From an uncultured Paracoccaceae bacterium (lineage in GTDB: Bacteria; Pseudomonadota; Alphaproteobacteria; Rhodobacterales; Rhodobacteraceae), in contig CANLYJ010000002.1 in the NCBI GenBank assembly GCA_947495295.1, forward strand, positions 744,001 to 808,000: 64,000 nt of DNA, read 5' to 3'. A model generated the notes under the pieces. That model searched no databases. It was not told the DNA's origin and saw nothing but the letters and a program-made list of their open reading frames with translations. Positions 33,413-42,664 of this stretch are shown here, in pieces (position 1 is the stretch's first letter; each line of letters opens with the position of its first letter). The translations under genes were made by a program, and so were the position numbers.

Positions 33413-35353
33413 ATGCTTCGACTGATTTCCTTGGCCCTTGCACTGTGGCTGACCGTCCCCGCTGTTGCTTTTTCCCAAACATTTCAGGACATCTTGCAAA
33501 CCCATCGGGACGAGGTTTTGAAACCCGGACGCCGGTCGGTTGGGGTTGTGCTGGATGATTTGGTGGCCAGCGGGTTGCCGCAGGCTGTGCCTTTTCTTGA
33601 GGCCTGGCGCGACCGCGAGATTGTGCAGCGCAACAGCGATGGCCTGTTCTTTCGTGTGATCGCCGAGGGCGATACCGTCACCCTGGGTGATCTGGATACC
33701 GGGGCCGAACTGCAGGCAGCGGAGGATGATCTGACCGAATCCCGCCCCAATGGTGGCGTGCGCCGTGCGATTGGCGATGCCTTGGTGCAGTTCCAGCTAT
33801 CGGATCCCGATATCGTCAGACGGCAAGCCGCAGTTGAGGCCATTGCGCGCAGCATGGATGCCAGTCAATTGGCCCCGTTACAGGCGTCAATAGACGCCGA
33901 ACCTGATCCTGCGTTGAAAGAAACCAAAATCCGGCTTGCCGGGATGTTAGCCGCGCTTTTCGCTGATGAAACAGAAAACCGGATTGCCGCGATTGCGGCG
34001 CTGTCCGGTGACCTGTCCGTCGATGTGCGCGCTGTTTTGAACCGGCTTTTATCGACGACTACCGCTGTTGCAGCGACTGTGCCGGGTGATGCCAATGTGG
34101 CACAAATTCTGCAGGTTGGTACCGATATCACGCAGAGCGAGGCCTATGCGCGTCTTGTCGCGGCAGAGCTTGCCCCAGCGCTGGTGCCCAACGATGATAT
34201 TCGCGCGGCGCTTGTCGCCAACATAGCAGATGCGAAAGTCGGCGGCGTACCGGTTCATGCGCTGGGTACCGATGCGGGCCGTTGGTTGGCATACGATACG
34301 CTTGCGGCAGAGGGTTTGGCACCGCCCCGCGTGAAACCGCAGACACAGTCTGATGCGGTGGCAGCCCATGTTTTCTATACCGCTTATATCGAACCGGACG
34401 CAGCCATCACCGATGCCGCGCGGGTTGCACTACGCGCAACTGAAACCAATGTGGCGTTGAGCCAGGCCATTGATCTGGGGCTGGATGCGCTCTCGCTTGC
34501 CTCTATCTATTTTCTTGCGGCGATTGGTCTGGCCATCACCTTTGGCGTCATGGGCGTCATCAATATGGCCCATGGCGAATTTATCATGATGGGTGCCTAT
34601 ACCGGCTTTGTCGTTCAGCAATTCGTGCCCGATTACACCCTGTCCATCATCATAGCACTACCCTTGGCCTTTGCGATCACATTCGGAGCTGGTGTCGCGA
34701 TGGAGCGGCTGGTGATCCGCCATCTGTATCATCGCCCGCTGGAGACTTTGTTGGCCACTTTCGGGATTTCCATCGCTTTGCAGCAATTGGCCAAGAATAT
34801 CTTTGGCACGCAAGCCCGCCCGCTGACCTCGCCCGAATGGCTGGACGGGGCGCTGATGTTCAACGATGTGATCGCCATCAGCTATATCCGCATCGCGATC
34901 TTTGTGCTGGCGCTGGTGTTTCTGGCCGTGATCCTGTTCGTGCTCAAACGCACCCGGCTAGGGCTAGAAGTGCGCGCAGTCACCCAAAATCCCGGCATGG
35001 CCGCATCAATGGGCATCAACCCCGACCGGATCAATATGCTGACCTTCGGTCTGGGGTCCGGCATCGCTGGGATCGCAGGTGTCGCAATTGGGCTTTATGC
35101 CAAGGTGACGTCCGAAATGGGCGCCGATTACATCGTGCAGAGCTTCATGACTGTGGTCGTGGGCGGTGTTGGCAATGTATGGGGGACGCTGGCGGGGGCG
35201 TCGCTGATCGGCTTTCTGCAGAAGGGCATCGAATGGTTGAACCCCTCCAACACGTTGGCCGCACAGACATACATGATCCTGTTCATCATCCTTTTCATTC
35301 AGTTCCGACCCAAGGGCATTGTAGCCCTCAAAGGCCGCGCGGCGGCGGATTAG
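33413..35353 (+). CDS. urtB: Urea ABC transporter permease subunit UrtB
   Basis: 646 residues. A signal peptide (LISLALALWLTVPAVAFSQT) and a long helical periplasmic extension (about residues 25-350) precede a LivH-type permease domain with about eight membrane segments (355-640). The permease part has GLAITFGVMGVINMAHGEFI and the cytosolic coupling segment LEVRAVTQNPGMAASMGIN. The extension is usual for proteobacterial UrtB. It is followed after 4 bp by urtC. Confidence 0.95.
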   Translation: MLRLISLALALWLTVPAVAFSQTFQDILQTHRDEVLKPGRRSVGVVLDDLVASGLPQAVPFLEAWRDREIVQRNSDGLFFRVIAEGDTVTLGDLDTGAELQAAEDDLTESRPNGGVRRAIGDALVQFQLSDPDIVRRQAAVEAIARSMDASQLAPLQASIDAEPDPALKETKIRLAGMLAALFADETENRIAAIAALSGDLSVDVRAVLNRLLSTTTAVAATVPGDANVAQILQVGTDITQSEAYARLVAAELAPALVPNDDIRAALVANIADAKVGGVPVHALGTDAGRWLAYDTLAAEGLAPPRVKPQTQSDAVAAHVFYTAYIEPDAAITDAARVALRATETNVALSQAIDLGLDALSLASIYFLAAIGLAITFGVMGVINMAHGEFIMMGAYTGFVVQQFVPDYTLSIIIALPLAFAITFGAGVAMERLVIRHLYHRPLETLLATFGISIALQQLAKNIFGTQARPLTSPEWLDGALMFNDVIAISYIRIAIFVLALVFLAVILFVLKRTRLGLEVRAVTQNPGMAASMGINPDRINMLTFGLGSGIAGIAGVAIGLYAKVTSEMGADYIVQSFMTVVVGGVGNVWGTLAGASLIGFLQKGIEWLNPSNTLAAQTYMILFIILFIQFRPKGIVALKGRAAAD

Positions 35354-35357
35354 ACCC

Positions 35358-36524
35358 ATGCAAAGATCATTCTTGGCCCAAAATCCATCCGTGATTTGGT
35401 TTATCGCCATCCTCGCGTTGTTCACCGTCGTCGTCACCATCCTTTCGGAGGTCAGCGGGGTTGGTGTCATTTCAACCTCTTTCATCAAGACGTTGGGCAA
35501 AACGCTGTGCCTGTGTCTGGTTGCGATCACGATGGATGTGGTCTGGGGCTATTGTGGGATATTGTCGCTGGGCCATTTCGCATTTTTCGGCATTGGCGGG
35601 TATGCCATTGGCATGTGGCTGATGTATGCGCGAACCGAACTGATCGTCATTGAAAGCCTCGCCGCTCAAGCGATCCCGTCCACTGCGGCAGAGATTTCAG
35701 ACGCTATCGGGAACCAGATTTTCGGGGTCGTGGGCAGTTCCGAATTCCCGCTGATCTGGACCTTTGCGGATAGCCTGTTTTTGCAGCTGCTGATGGTGAT
35801 CCTTGTGCCCGGTCTGCTGGCACTTGCTTTTGGCTGGCTGGCTTTCCGCAGCCGTGTCACGGGCGTTTACCTATCGATCCTGACGCAGGCGATGACGCTT
35901 GCGCTGGCCCTGTACCTGTTCCAGAACGATAGCGGTTTGCGTGGCAATAACGGGTTGTCTGGTTTGCAGAATATCCCCGGCTACCGTGACGTACCGCAAG
36001 CGACGGTGTCGATCATCTTTTTCATTGCATCGGCCATCGCGCTGGGCGCGGGTTATGTTTTCTTTGCATGGATCGTGTCTGGCAAGATGGGCAACGTGAT
36101 CAAAGGCATTCGCGATAATGAGGCGCGCGTATGGTTCCTGGGCTATCATGTGGAACGCTATAAGCTGTTTGTATTCACCGTCACTGCGGTTGTCGCGGGT
36201 ATTGCAGGCGCCTTGTATTACCCCCAGGCGGGCATCATTAACCCGGGTGAAATCGCGCCAATCGCCTCGATCTATCTGGCGGTCTGGGTGGCCATCGGTG
36301 GGCGGGGGCGGTTGTATGGCGCTGCTATTGGGGCGGCTTTCGTATCGCTTGTTTCCAGCTGGTTCACAGGCGGTGGCGCACCCAATATCAACCTTGGTTT
36401 TTACACGATCCAATGGACCGATTGGTGGTTGGTGCTGCTTGGTTTTTCATTCGTCGCCGTCACGTTATTCTTTCCCAAGGGCATCGGCGGCCTGTTTGAT
36501 CTGCTGATGAGGAAACAGTCATGA
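35358..36524 (+). CDS. urtC: Urea ABC transporter permease subunit UrtC
   Basis: 388 residues, LivM-type permease with about ten hydrophobic segments. Family landmarks are WGYCGILSLGHFAFFGIGGY and the loop GIRDNEARVWFLGYHVERYK that contacts the ATPase. GNNGLSGLQNIPG is also typical of UrtC. It overlaps urtD by 4 bp (36521-36524). With UrtB it makes the heterodimeric membrane path for urea. Confidence 0.95.
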   Translation: MQRSFLAQNPSVIWFIAILALFTVVVTILSEVSGVGVISTSFIKTLGKTLCLCLVAITMDVVWGYCGILSLGHFAFFGIGGYAIGMWLMYARTELIVIESLAAQAIPSTAAEISDAIGNQIFGVVGSSEFPLIWTFADSLFLQLLMVILVPGLLALAFGWLAFRSRVTGVYLSILTQAMTLALALYLFQNDSGLRGNNGLSGLQNIPGYRDVPQATVSIIFFIASAIALGAGYVFFAWIVSGKMGNVIKGIRDNEARVWFLGYHVERYKLFVFTVTAVVAGIAGALYYPQAGIINPGEIAPIASIYLAVWVAIGGRGRLYGAAIGAAFVSLVSSWFTGGGAPNINLGFYTIQWTDWWLVLLGFSFVAVTLFFPKGIGGLFDLLMRKQS

Positions 36525-37270
36525 GCATGCTTTTGGAAGTTTCTGGCGTGTCGGTCACGTTTGACGGGTTTCGTGCGATCAATAACCTGTCGATCAACTT
36601 TGCGCCGGCAGAGCTGCGCGCGATTATCGGCCCCAATGGTGCGGGCAAGACGACCTTCATGGATATCGTGACCGGCAAGACCAAACCGGATGAAGGCACG
36701 GTGATCTGGGGGGACCGCAACATATCCTTGCTGGGCATGTCCGAAAGCCAGATCGCAATGGAGGGCATCGGACGCAAGTTCCAGAAACCCACCGTGTTTG
36801 AGGCGCAGACGGTGCGCCAGAACCTCGCCATGGCGCTGAAGAACCCACGCGGGCCGTTTGTCGTGCTGATGCATAAAAAGACGAAATTGAATGCAGCGCG
36901 GATTGAGGCAGTGGCAGAACAGATCGGCCTATCCGACAGCCTGACCCGTGTTGCCGGAGAACTGAGCCATGGACAAAAGCAATGGCTCGAAATCGGGATG
37001 CTGCTGGCGCAGGAACCTCGTTTGATGCTGGTTGATGAACCGGCAGCGGGGATGACGCCCGAAGAGCGTGAAAAGACCACAGATATTCTCAAAGAAGCGG
37101 CCAAGACCCGCGCGGTTGTGGTGGTCGAGCATGATATGGAGTTCGTGCGCCGTCTGGATTGCAAGGTGACCGTCCTGCACGAAGGGTCCGTGCTGGCCGA
37201 GGGCAGTCTGGATCATGTGACGTCGAACCAGACTGTCATTGATGTATATCTGGGGCGCGCCCATGCTTGA
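36521..37270 (+). CDS. urtD: Urea ABC transporter ATP-binding protein UrtD
   Basis: 249 residues. Walker A is GPNGAGKTT, the signature region is ELSHGQKQWLEIGM, Walker B is RLMLVDEPAAGM and the switch histidine is in VVVEHDMEFV. The SHGQKQ form instead of LSGGQ is normal for UrtD/LivG-type subunits. It overlaps urtC by 4 bp and urtE by 8 bp. Confidence 0.95.
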   Translation: MSMLLEVSGVSVTFDGFRAINNLSINFAPAELRAIIGPNGAGKTTFMDIVTGKTKPDEGTVIWGDRNISLLGMSESQIAMEGIGRKFQKPTVFEAQTVRQNLAMALKNPRGPFVVLMHKKTKLNAARIEAVAEQIGLSDSLTRVAGELSHGQKQWLEIGMLLAQEPRLMLVDEPAAGMTPEEREKTTDILKEAAKTRAVVVVEHDMEFVRRLDCKVTVLHEGSVLAEGSLDHVTSNQTVIDVYLGRAHA

Positions 37271-37958
37271 TGTGCAGCGCATTGATCTGAAATACGGGCA
37301 GAGCCAGATCCTGTTTGATGTGTCGCTGACCGCCGCAGTTGGGCAAATCACGGCGGTGATGGGCAATAATGGTGTGGGGAAAACAAGTTTGCTCAAGGCC
37401 ATTTCGGGGCGCCATTCTGTTGCCGGTGGTCAGGTGTCCGTCGGTGGAAGGCATGTCCAACTGAACTCGGCCTACAATGCAGCACGGGCGGGTGTTGCTT
37501 ACGTCCCGCAGGGCCGTGAAGTGTTCCCGATGATGAGTGTTCTGGAAAATTTGGAGACAGGGTTTGCCTGTCTGCCAAGGGCCGATCATCAGATACCCGA
37601 TTTCGTCTTTGACCTGTTCCCGGTGCTGCGCGACATGCGCTCCCGGCGCGGGGGTGACCTGTCTGGCGGCCAGCAGCAACAGCTTGCCATTGCTCGGGCG
37701 CTGATCACGCAGCCCAAGGTGTTGCTGTTGGACGAACCGACCGAGGGCATCCAGCCCAATGTCATCCAACAGATCGGGGATGCGCTGGAAACGCTGCGTG
37801 ATCAGGGGCAGATGGCGATTGTGCTGGTGGAACAGAACGCTGATTTCGCCTACCGGATTGCCGATACGTTTGCCGTGATGGAGCAAGGCCGGGTAAAGCA
37901 GGCCGCCGATAAGGCCGATTACACCAAGCAGCACCTAATGGCTGATCTGGCGTTATAG
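37263..37958 (+). CDS. urtE: Urea ABC transporter ATP-binding protein UrtE
   Basis: 231 residues from ATG 37263; the frame is open to 37239 but that lies inside urtD. Walker A is GNNGVGKTS, the signature DLSGGQQQQLAIAR, Walker B VLLLDEPTEGI, and the switch histidine position is replaced by a glutamine-containing IVLVEQNADFAY, as in LivF/UrtE subunits. It ends the urt operon, 10 bp from the convergent SDR gene, with no clear terminator between them. Confidence 0.95.
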   Translation: MLDVQRIDLKYGQSQILFDVSLTAAVGQITAVMGNNGVGKTSLLKAISGRHSVAGGQVSVGGRHVQLNSAYNAARAGVAYVPQGREVFPMMSVLENLETGFACLPRADHQIPDFVFDLFPVLRDMRSRRGGDLSGGQQQQLAIARALITQPKVLLLDEPTEGIQPNVIQQIGDALETLRDQGQMAIVLVEQNADFAYRIADTFAVMEQGRVKQAADKADYTKQHLMADLAL

Positions 37959-37968
37959 CCGCGCAACA

Positions 37969-38733
37969 TTATCCAAAGACCAAGCCGCCATCGACAATCA
38001 GGTTCTGACCTGTCACTGCCCGCGCCCACGGGCTGGCAAAGAACAAAACGGCATCGGCGGCTTCATTTGGTGTCGTAACGGAACGGAGGGGCGTGCTGGC
38101 CGCGATCATGTCAAACACCGCATCGGGCGTGCCTGCGCTGGCATCGGTCGTCCGCAAAAGCCCACCCGAGACCATATTGACCGTGATCCCTTTTGGCCCA
38201 AGCTCTGCTGCGGCAGTGCGGGTGAGCGCCAGCAATGCCGCCTTGGCCGATGTGTAGTCGTGATAGGGCACGACGGGGTTTTGCACCAGATTTGTGCCGA
38301 TTGTGATCAGCCGGCCAAACCCGGCCTTTTCCATGTCTGGCACAGCGGCCTTGATCAGGTTCAGCGCCCCGACGACTGCCGTATCATGTTGCGCCAAAAG
38401 CGCCTTTGCCGAGATTTTATCAAGCGTATCCCGACCGTCACCGTTGAAGCTGTAATCGGCCAATGCGTTGTGAACGATGGTAGTTACCGGTCCGAATGCG
38501 TTGTTGACCGTGTCCATCATTGCCGCGACTTGATCTGCATTTCGTACATCTGCCTGCACGGCCATGGCGCGGTCGCCCAGTGATGCCGCCAGGTTTTGTG
38601 CTGCGGTTTCGCTGTTGCGATAGTTGACGATAACCCGTGCGCCTTCGCGGGCAAAGGCCTGTGCAATGGCCGCGCCCAAGCCCCGGCCAGCGCCGCTGAT
38701 CAGGACAATTTGTTCGTTCAGGGGTTTGTTCAT
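37969..38733 (-). CDS. SDR-family oxidoreductase coupled to the thiamine operon
   Basis: 254 residues from ATG 38733; the frame is open to 38976 but that part is antisense-like inside thiD. The cofactor motif GAGRGLGAAIAQAF, the central HNAL segment, and active-site YTSAKAA are present; the catalytic Tyr is in PYHDYTSAK. It resembles FabG-type 3-oxoacyl reductases. Its start overlaps the thiD stop by 4 bp, so it is the last gene of the TPP-controlled operon. A role in thiamine precursor metabolism is suggested by position only. Confidence 0.85.
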   Translation of the reverse strand: MNKPLNEQIVLISGAGRGLGAAIAQAFAREGARVIVNYRNSETAAQNLAASLGDRAMAVQADVRNADQVAAMMDTVNNAFGPVTTIVHNALADYSFNGDGRDTLDKISAKALLAQHDTAVVGALNLIKAAVPDMEKAGFGRLITIGTNLVQNPVVPYHDYTSAKAALLALTRTAAAELGPKGITVNMVSGGLLRTTDASAGTPDAVFDMIAASTPLRSVTTPNEAADAVLFFASPWARAVTGQNLIVDGGLVFG

Positions 38734-39539
38734 GTCGCGTCCTTCCAGAGGCTGTGAAAATGGTGAATTGGTCCGTGTCCAGCTCCAACCGACAAGGCAT
38801 CGGCCTTTGCGATGGCGGCCGCGACATAGAATTTGGCTGTCATGGTGGCCTGCACGATCGGATGGCCCCGCGCCAGTTGCGCGGCAAGTGCAGAAGACAA
38901 TGTACAGCCTGTGCCATGGGTGTTCTTGCCGGACGTGCGCGGTGCGTTGAACCAGTGCGGTTGCCCATCGGCCCACAACACATCCGGGCTTTCCTGGCCT
39001 GCCAAATGGCCCCCCTTGATCAAGGCTGCGTGTGGGCCAAGCGTGGTCAGTTCCTCGGCCTGCCTCGCCATTTCGGCGTGGTTTGTGGCCACCGGTGCCC
39101 CCAGCAGATGCGCGGCCTCTGGCAGATTGGGTGTGATCACTGTCGCCAGCGGCAAAAGTGCTTCTCGCAGCGCGGCAATCGCGTCGGGTTGCAATAGCGG
39201 TGCGCCGCCTTTTGCAACCATCACCGGGTCCAGCACGATGGGTATGTCGGATTTATTATTCAGCGCCTCTGCCACGGTCTGCGCAATGTCGGCATTGGCG
39301 ATCATTCCGATCTTGACTGCGTCCACGCGTATATCTGCGAAAACAGCTGCAATCTGATCTTCTACGAAATCGGGCGAGACCAGCTCGATCCCGCTGACAC
39401 CTTGGGTGTTCTGTGCGGTCAGGGCCGTAATCGCAGCCATGCCATAGGCCCCGTTTGCCGCAATAGTTTTAAGATCGGCCTGCACACCGGCGCCACCGGA
39501 CGGATCAGAACCCGCGATTGAAAGGACGTTGCGGATCAT
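38730..39539 (-). CDS. thiD: Hydroxymethylpyrimidine/phosphomethylpyrimidine kinase
   Basis: 269 residues of the ribokinase fold. It phosphorylates HMP and HMP-phosphate for thiamine synthesis or salvage. Motifs are AGSDPSGGAGVQADLKT at the start, VLDPVMVAKGG near residue 102 and the ATP/anion-hole GKNTHGTGCTLSSALAA near 204. It overlaps thiE by 4 bp upstream and the SDR by 4 bp downstream. Confidence 0.96.
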   Translation of the reverse strand: MIRNVLSIAGSDPSGGAGVQADLKTIAANGAYGMAAITALTAQNTQGVSGIELVSPDFVEDQIAAVFADIRVDAVKIGMIANADIAQTVAEALNNKSDIPIVLDPVMVAKGGAPLLQPDAIAALREALLPLATVITPNLPEAAHLLGAPVATNHAEMARQAEELTTLGPHAALIKGGHLAGQESPDVLWADGQPHWFNAPRTSGKNTHGTGCTLSSALAAQLARGHPIVQATMTAKFYVAAAIAKADALSVGAGHGPIHHFHSLWKDAT

Positions 39540-40174
39540 CTGTGTATCTCCAGTTTCTGATGCAGGATTGCGGCGGCTCTTTGCGGGTCAGCTTGTCCGC
39601 AGATCGCGGAGACGACGGCCATGCCGTTGCATCCGGCGGCCATGACATCTGCGCAATGTGCCTGTTTCAAGCCGCCTATCGCGACGGTGGGCAGCGTTGC
39701 CAAGGCGACCAAATCGGCGAGGCCGGAGAGTCCGATGCTGGGGCTGTGATCTGCCTTTGTTGCGGTCGGAAATACGGTGCCCAACCCAAGGTAATCGACG
39801 ACGCCTGGATCAGCGGCGCGGACATGGGCCGCCGTCTCGCAGGACAGACCGATGATCTTGTCCGGCCCGAGGGCTGTGCGCGCCTGTTGCGGGTCGGCGT
39901 CATTCTGGCCGATATGCACGCCATCGGCATCTGCAGCCAACGCTGCCGCAAGATCATCGTTGATCACAAGGGGGACCCCTGTGCCGCGCAGTACCTGCTT
40001 TAACGCGGTGGCTTGCTCGACCCGGTCTTTGGTGGTTGCTGTCTTGTCGCGCAACTGAACAATGCGGACACCGCCTCGCACGGCAGCGGCAACTGTCTCT
40101 GTCAGGCCGTCTTGCGCGCAGAGGACCCGGTCAGTGACCAGATAGAGGAGGAGGTTTCTGGCGTCTAACCCCAT
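39536..40174 (-). CDS. thiE: Thiamine-phosphate synthase
   Basis: 212 residues, TIM-barrel ThiE. It joins HMP pyrophosphate and thiazole phosphate into thiamine phosphate. Motifs are VQLRDKTATTKDRVEQA (substrate pyrophosphate site), LVINDDLAAALAADADGVHI and YLGLGTVFPTATKAD, all typical. It overlaps thiM by 10 bp and thiD by 4 bp. Confidence 0.95.
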   Translation of the reverse strand: MGLDARNLLLYLVTDRVLCAQDGLTETVAAAVRGGVRIVQLRDKTATTKDRVEQATALKQVLRGTGVPLVINDDLAAALAADADGVHIGQNDADPQQARTALGPDKIIGLSCETAAHVRAADPGVVDYLGLGTVFPTATKADHSPSIGLSGLADLVALATLPTVAIGGLKQAHCADVMAAGCNGMAVVSAICGQADPQRAAAILHQKLEIHR

Positions 40175-40947
40175 GTCACACGCGCCTCGTCCAGATCACC
40201 CGGCTGAACCGCGTGAAGCGCGTCCAGAAGATGCACCGAGAAGGTCCCCGGACCCTGTGCCAGCTTTCCGGCAGCCTCGCCCGCCTCCGCAAAGTGGGTC
40301 AGCGCTGCAACGGCCGCGTCCAGGGGCGACGTGACCGCCGCATAAGCCCCGGTCAGCGCCGTGAGGGCGCAACCAAGTGCAGTGACCTGCGGCATCATTG
40401 CCGCACCACCTGTTACGCTGGCGCGGCGCGTGCCATCGGTGGCAAAATCCTGTTCGCCTGTGACCACAACAATACAGGACTTTTTTTGCGCAAGGCTGAC
40501 GGCGCTTGCGGTTGCCGTTGCCACGGCATCGCCGCTGTCAGCCCCCTTTCCAGCACTGCCACCTCCCGCCAACGCTATGATTTCAGATGCATTTCCGCGC
40601 AGGATAGTTGGGCCCAGGTTCAGTAAATCACGTGCGGTGTCAGATCGGTACTGCGTTGCAAAATGCGCGACCGGGTCCAGCACCCATGGCACTGACGCCT
40701 GATTTGCGGCCTGTGCGGCCTTGTGCATCGCCTTGACCCAGGGCGCGGACAACGTGCCGATATTGATCGTCAGCGCACCGGATATGGGTGCGAAATCGGC
40801 CACTTCTTCGATCGCGTGGATCATTGCCGGGGACGCGCCCGCCGCCAGTGTCACATTCGCCGCTAAATTCATCGCGACGTAATTCGTGATGCAATGAACA
40901 AGGGGGCGCTGGTTGCGTAACGCATCTAGTGCCATGTTTGGCGTCAT
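40165..40947 (-). CDS. thiM: Hydroxyethylthiazole kinase
   Basis: 260 residues from ATG 40947, which has GGAGAG upstream; the frame is open to 40995 but that runs into the riboswitch side. ThiM motifs are PLVHCITNYVAMNLAANVTL, GASPAMIHAIEEVADFAP and the glycine-rich VTALGCALTALTGAY with catalytic Cys in the C-terminal anion hole. It salvages hydroxyethylthiazole. With thiE and thiD but no thiC or thiG here, this is a salvage-type operon. Confidence 0.95.
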   Translation of the reverse strand: MTPNMALDALRNQRPLVHCITNYVAMNLAANVTLAAGASPAMIHAIEEVADFAPISGALTINIGTLSAPWVKAMHKAAQAANQASVPWVLDPVAHFATQYRSDTARDLLNLGPTILRGNASEIIALAGGGSAGKGADSGDAVATATASAVSLAQKKSCIVVVTGEQDFATDGTRRASVTGGAAMMPQVTALGCALTALTGAYAAVTSPLDAAVAALTHFAEAGEAAGKLAQGPGTFSVHLLDALHAVQPGDLDEARVTWG

Positions 40948-41002
40948 GTCGTCTCTCCGATCCGGCGGCAAAAAGAGACGGATCAGAGCACGCAATTCTG
41001 AT

Positions 41003-41085
41003 CTTGCCTCCCTCCGCCAGCATTATCTGGTTCAGGTTCAAAGGGTGCGTCTCAGCCTTGCGGCGCCCCTGGCTTGGAGTTGTGG
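41003..41085 (-). ncRNA. TPP riboswitch (THI element)
   Basis: Minus strand, starting 56 bases before the thiM ATG. It shows the conserved order of the THI box: CCAAGCCAGGGG near 41066-41078, CTGAGA (41050-41055), ACCCTTTGAACCTGA near 41032-41046, then ATAATGCTGGCGGAGGGAG near 41007-41025. These are the TPP-binding pyrimidine- and pyrophosphate-sensor arms. It controls thiM-thiE-thiD-SDR; a strong ThiM ribosome-binding site suggests control of translation, but I did not resolve the expression platform. Confidence 0.95.
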
Positions 41086-41333
41086 TAAACAAAGTTCTGC
41101 TGCGGTCAAGTTGAAATGCTGTCCCACACCCCGCGTTGCCGCGTCATGCGGGACTGGTGGGGCAATTTTCATGAAGGCAATCGCTGCCTTGTCCCCTTGC
41201 TGGTCTCGCTCTTGTGCTTTGTGTGGTTGTGGGGTTTCTGTTGGCGGCGTGAAACTGGCGGTCTGATAACGTCAAAAGCGTAGAGAAATAATGGATGCGC
41301 GCCTTGGGTACGCCCAGAGAAGACAGATAAAAC
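41086..41333. other. 248-bp divergent region between the TPP riboswitch and the AraC gene
   Basis: This should hold the promoter of the thi operon and of the araC-type gene. A CCCGC...GCGGG hairpin (near 41130-41152), bounded by CCCAC and GTGGG, is the one structure seen. No gene can be supported here, though frames are open on both strands. Confidence 0.4.
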
Positions 41334-42119
41334 ATGACGCCAATCCCCAGCTATGATGACCAGCCGGTTCCAAGAAAACTGAGCCCTTTTGTCAGGCGCC
41401 TGCTGGTCCTTGATTACCAAGATGCGGAAAAAGTTACGATCCCGGCGCGCCCGACAGGTCAGGCCTATATTGGTTGGTTGCTGAAAGGGAATGCCACAGC
41501 CAAGGCGAACGGCGCCTCGTTCATGATTCAGTCAAACGGGGTTCATATTTCTGGGCAGTTATCCGCATTTGATGCGGAATATTCGCTGGCGGGCCCCGCA
41601 TTTCATCTGCTTGCCGAATTGACGGCGACCGGGGCATTCCGGTTGCTAAAGCGCGACATTGGCGCATTGCAGAACAAGATCGCGTTGATGGATGTGCTGT
41701 CTGGTGGGGATGATCCGATGCAGTGTTTTGCGGGGATGCTGCACGGATTGGCAGAGCACGCGGGACCGGATAATCGCCGCGTTGCCCGTGCTGCCCAGAT
41801 CATCGAAGATGCCAATGGTTTGGTCAACATAACGGCGGTTGCGCGTGAATTAGGTATGAGCGACAGGCATCTGCGCCGCGAATTCACGCGCGTGGTCGGG
41901 ATCGCGCCAAAGCCCTTTGCCATGATCAAACGGTCGCTATTTGCCTTCCAGACGCTGGCCATGCAACCGGACGCTGACCTTGCAGATATCGTTCACGAGG
42001 GCGGCTTTGCCGATCAATCGCATCTGACCAAGGTTTTTCAGCTTTACCTGCGCAGCACACCCGGACGACTGACCCTAGATCATGATGGTGTCCTGCAAAG
42101 TATTGTCGCGCGCGCATAA
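41334..42119 (+). CDS. AraC-family transcriptional regulator
   Basis: 261 residues. The C-terminal AraC DNA-binding domain (about 160-250) has its two helix-turn-helix units at NITAVARELGMSDRHLRREF and DIVHEGGFADQSHLTKVFQ. The N-terminal part (about 20-110) is a beta-rich sensing domain, including TGQAYIGWLLKGNATA, of a type found in XylS/AraC regulators with unknown ligands. It precedes four secreted-protein genes in the same direction and may control them. Confidence 0.9.
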   Translation: MTPIPSYDDQPVPRKLSPFVRRLLVLDYQDAEKVTIPARPTGQAYIGWLLKGNATAKANGASFMIQSNGVHISGQLSAFDAEYSLAGPAFHLLAELTATGAFRLLKRDIGALQNKIALMDVLSGGDDPMQCFAGMLHGLAEHAGPDNRRVARAAQIIEDANGLVNITAVARELGMSDRHLRREFTRVVGIAPKPFAMIKRSLFAFQTLAMQPDADLADIVHEGGFADQSHLTKVFQLYLRSTPGRLTLDHDGVLQSIVARA

Positions 42120-42189
42120 AGTCCGATTTATACAATCAAATCTGCGCATCAGGTCGTAAGCCTGTCCCACGAAAACAGTGGAGACTGCG

Positions 42190-42624
42190 ATGCCGCATTC
42201 TTTTTTTGGCTTGGCCGCCACCATTTGTCTGTGCTCTGCCACGATGGCTTCAGCCGCGATGACCTGTGCAATGTCAAAGCCTGACATGTTGGCCGGGTTC
42301 ACACCGCTTGATCCGCTTGCCTTTCTGGACCTGCCTGACCCTTTCGCAACGCGGGCGACGGCGGCGCTGGAAGACAGTTTCGTCGACCAGTTGGTGCGCG
42401 AGGACATCCGTAGTTTTACCAAGGCATGGTGTGAAATCGGCCTTCAGACCATGGTTGTTGAATTTGACGTTCCGGTTGAGGACGACGCGATCGTCAGCAT
42501 CCTGACCCGCGCCATCTATATCTGGGACGCGCAGGCCGATCCGGCGGGATGGCGGATTGATGTGTTGGGTGAACGCAGTGTTTGTGCCCGCGGCACTGAC
42601 CCATTTGCCGGAATCTGCCCCTGA
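42190..42624 (+). CDS. Small secreted protein, unknown function (1 of 4)
   Basis: 144 residues from ATG 42190, with GGAG 6 bases upstream; a GTG at 42178 is the alternative. Signal peptide MPHSFFGLAATICLCSATMA, cleaved near ASAAM. The mature part has cysteines in MTCAMS, AWCEIG, SVCARG and GICP, so two disulfides are possible. No family recognised. First of four exported proteins in a row (42190-44530), 40 bp before the next. Confidence 0.6.
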   Translation: MPHSFFGLAATICLCSATMASAAMTCAMSKPDMLAGFTPLDPLAFLDLPDPFATRATAALEDSFVDQLVREDIRSFTKAWCEIGLQTMVVEFDVPVEDDAIVSILTRAIYIWDAQADPAGWRIDVLGERSVCARGTDPFAGICP

Positions 42625-42664
42625 TCGCCCCGATCACAGCTCAAGATTTGGAGATACCACAAGA

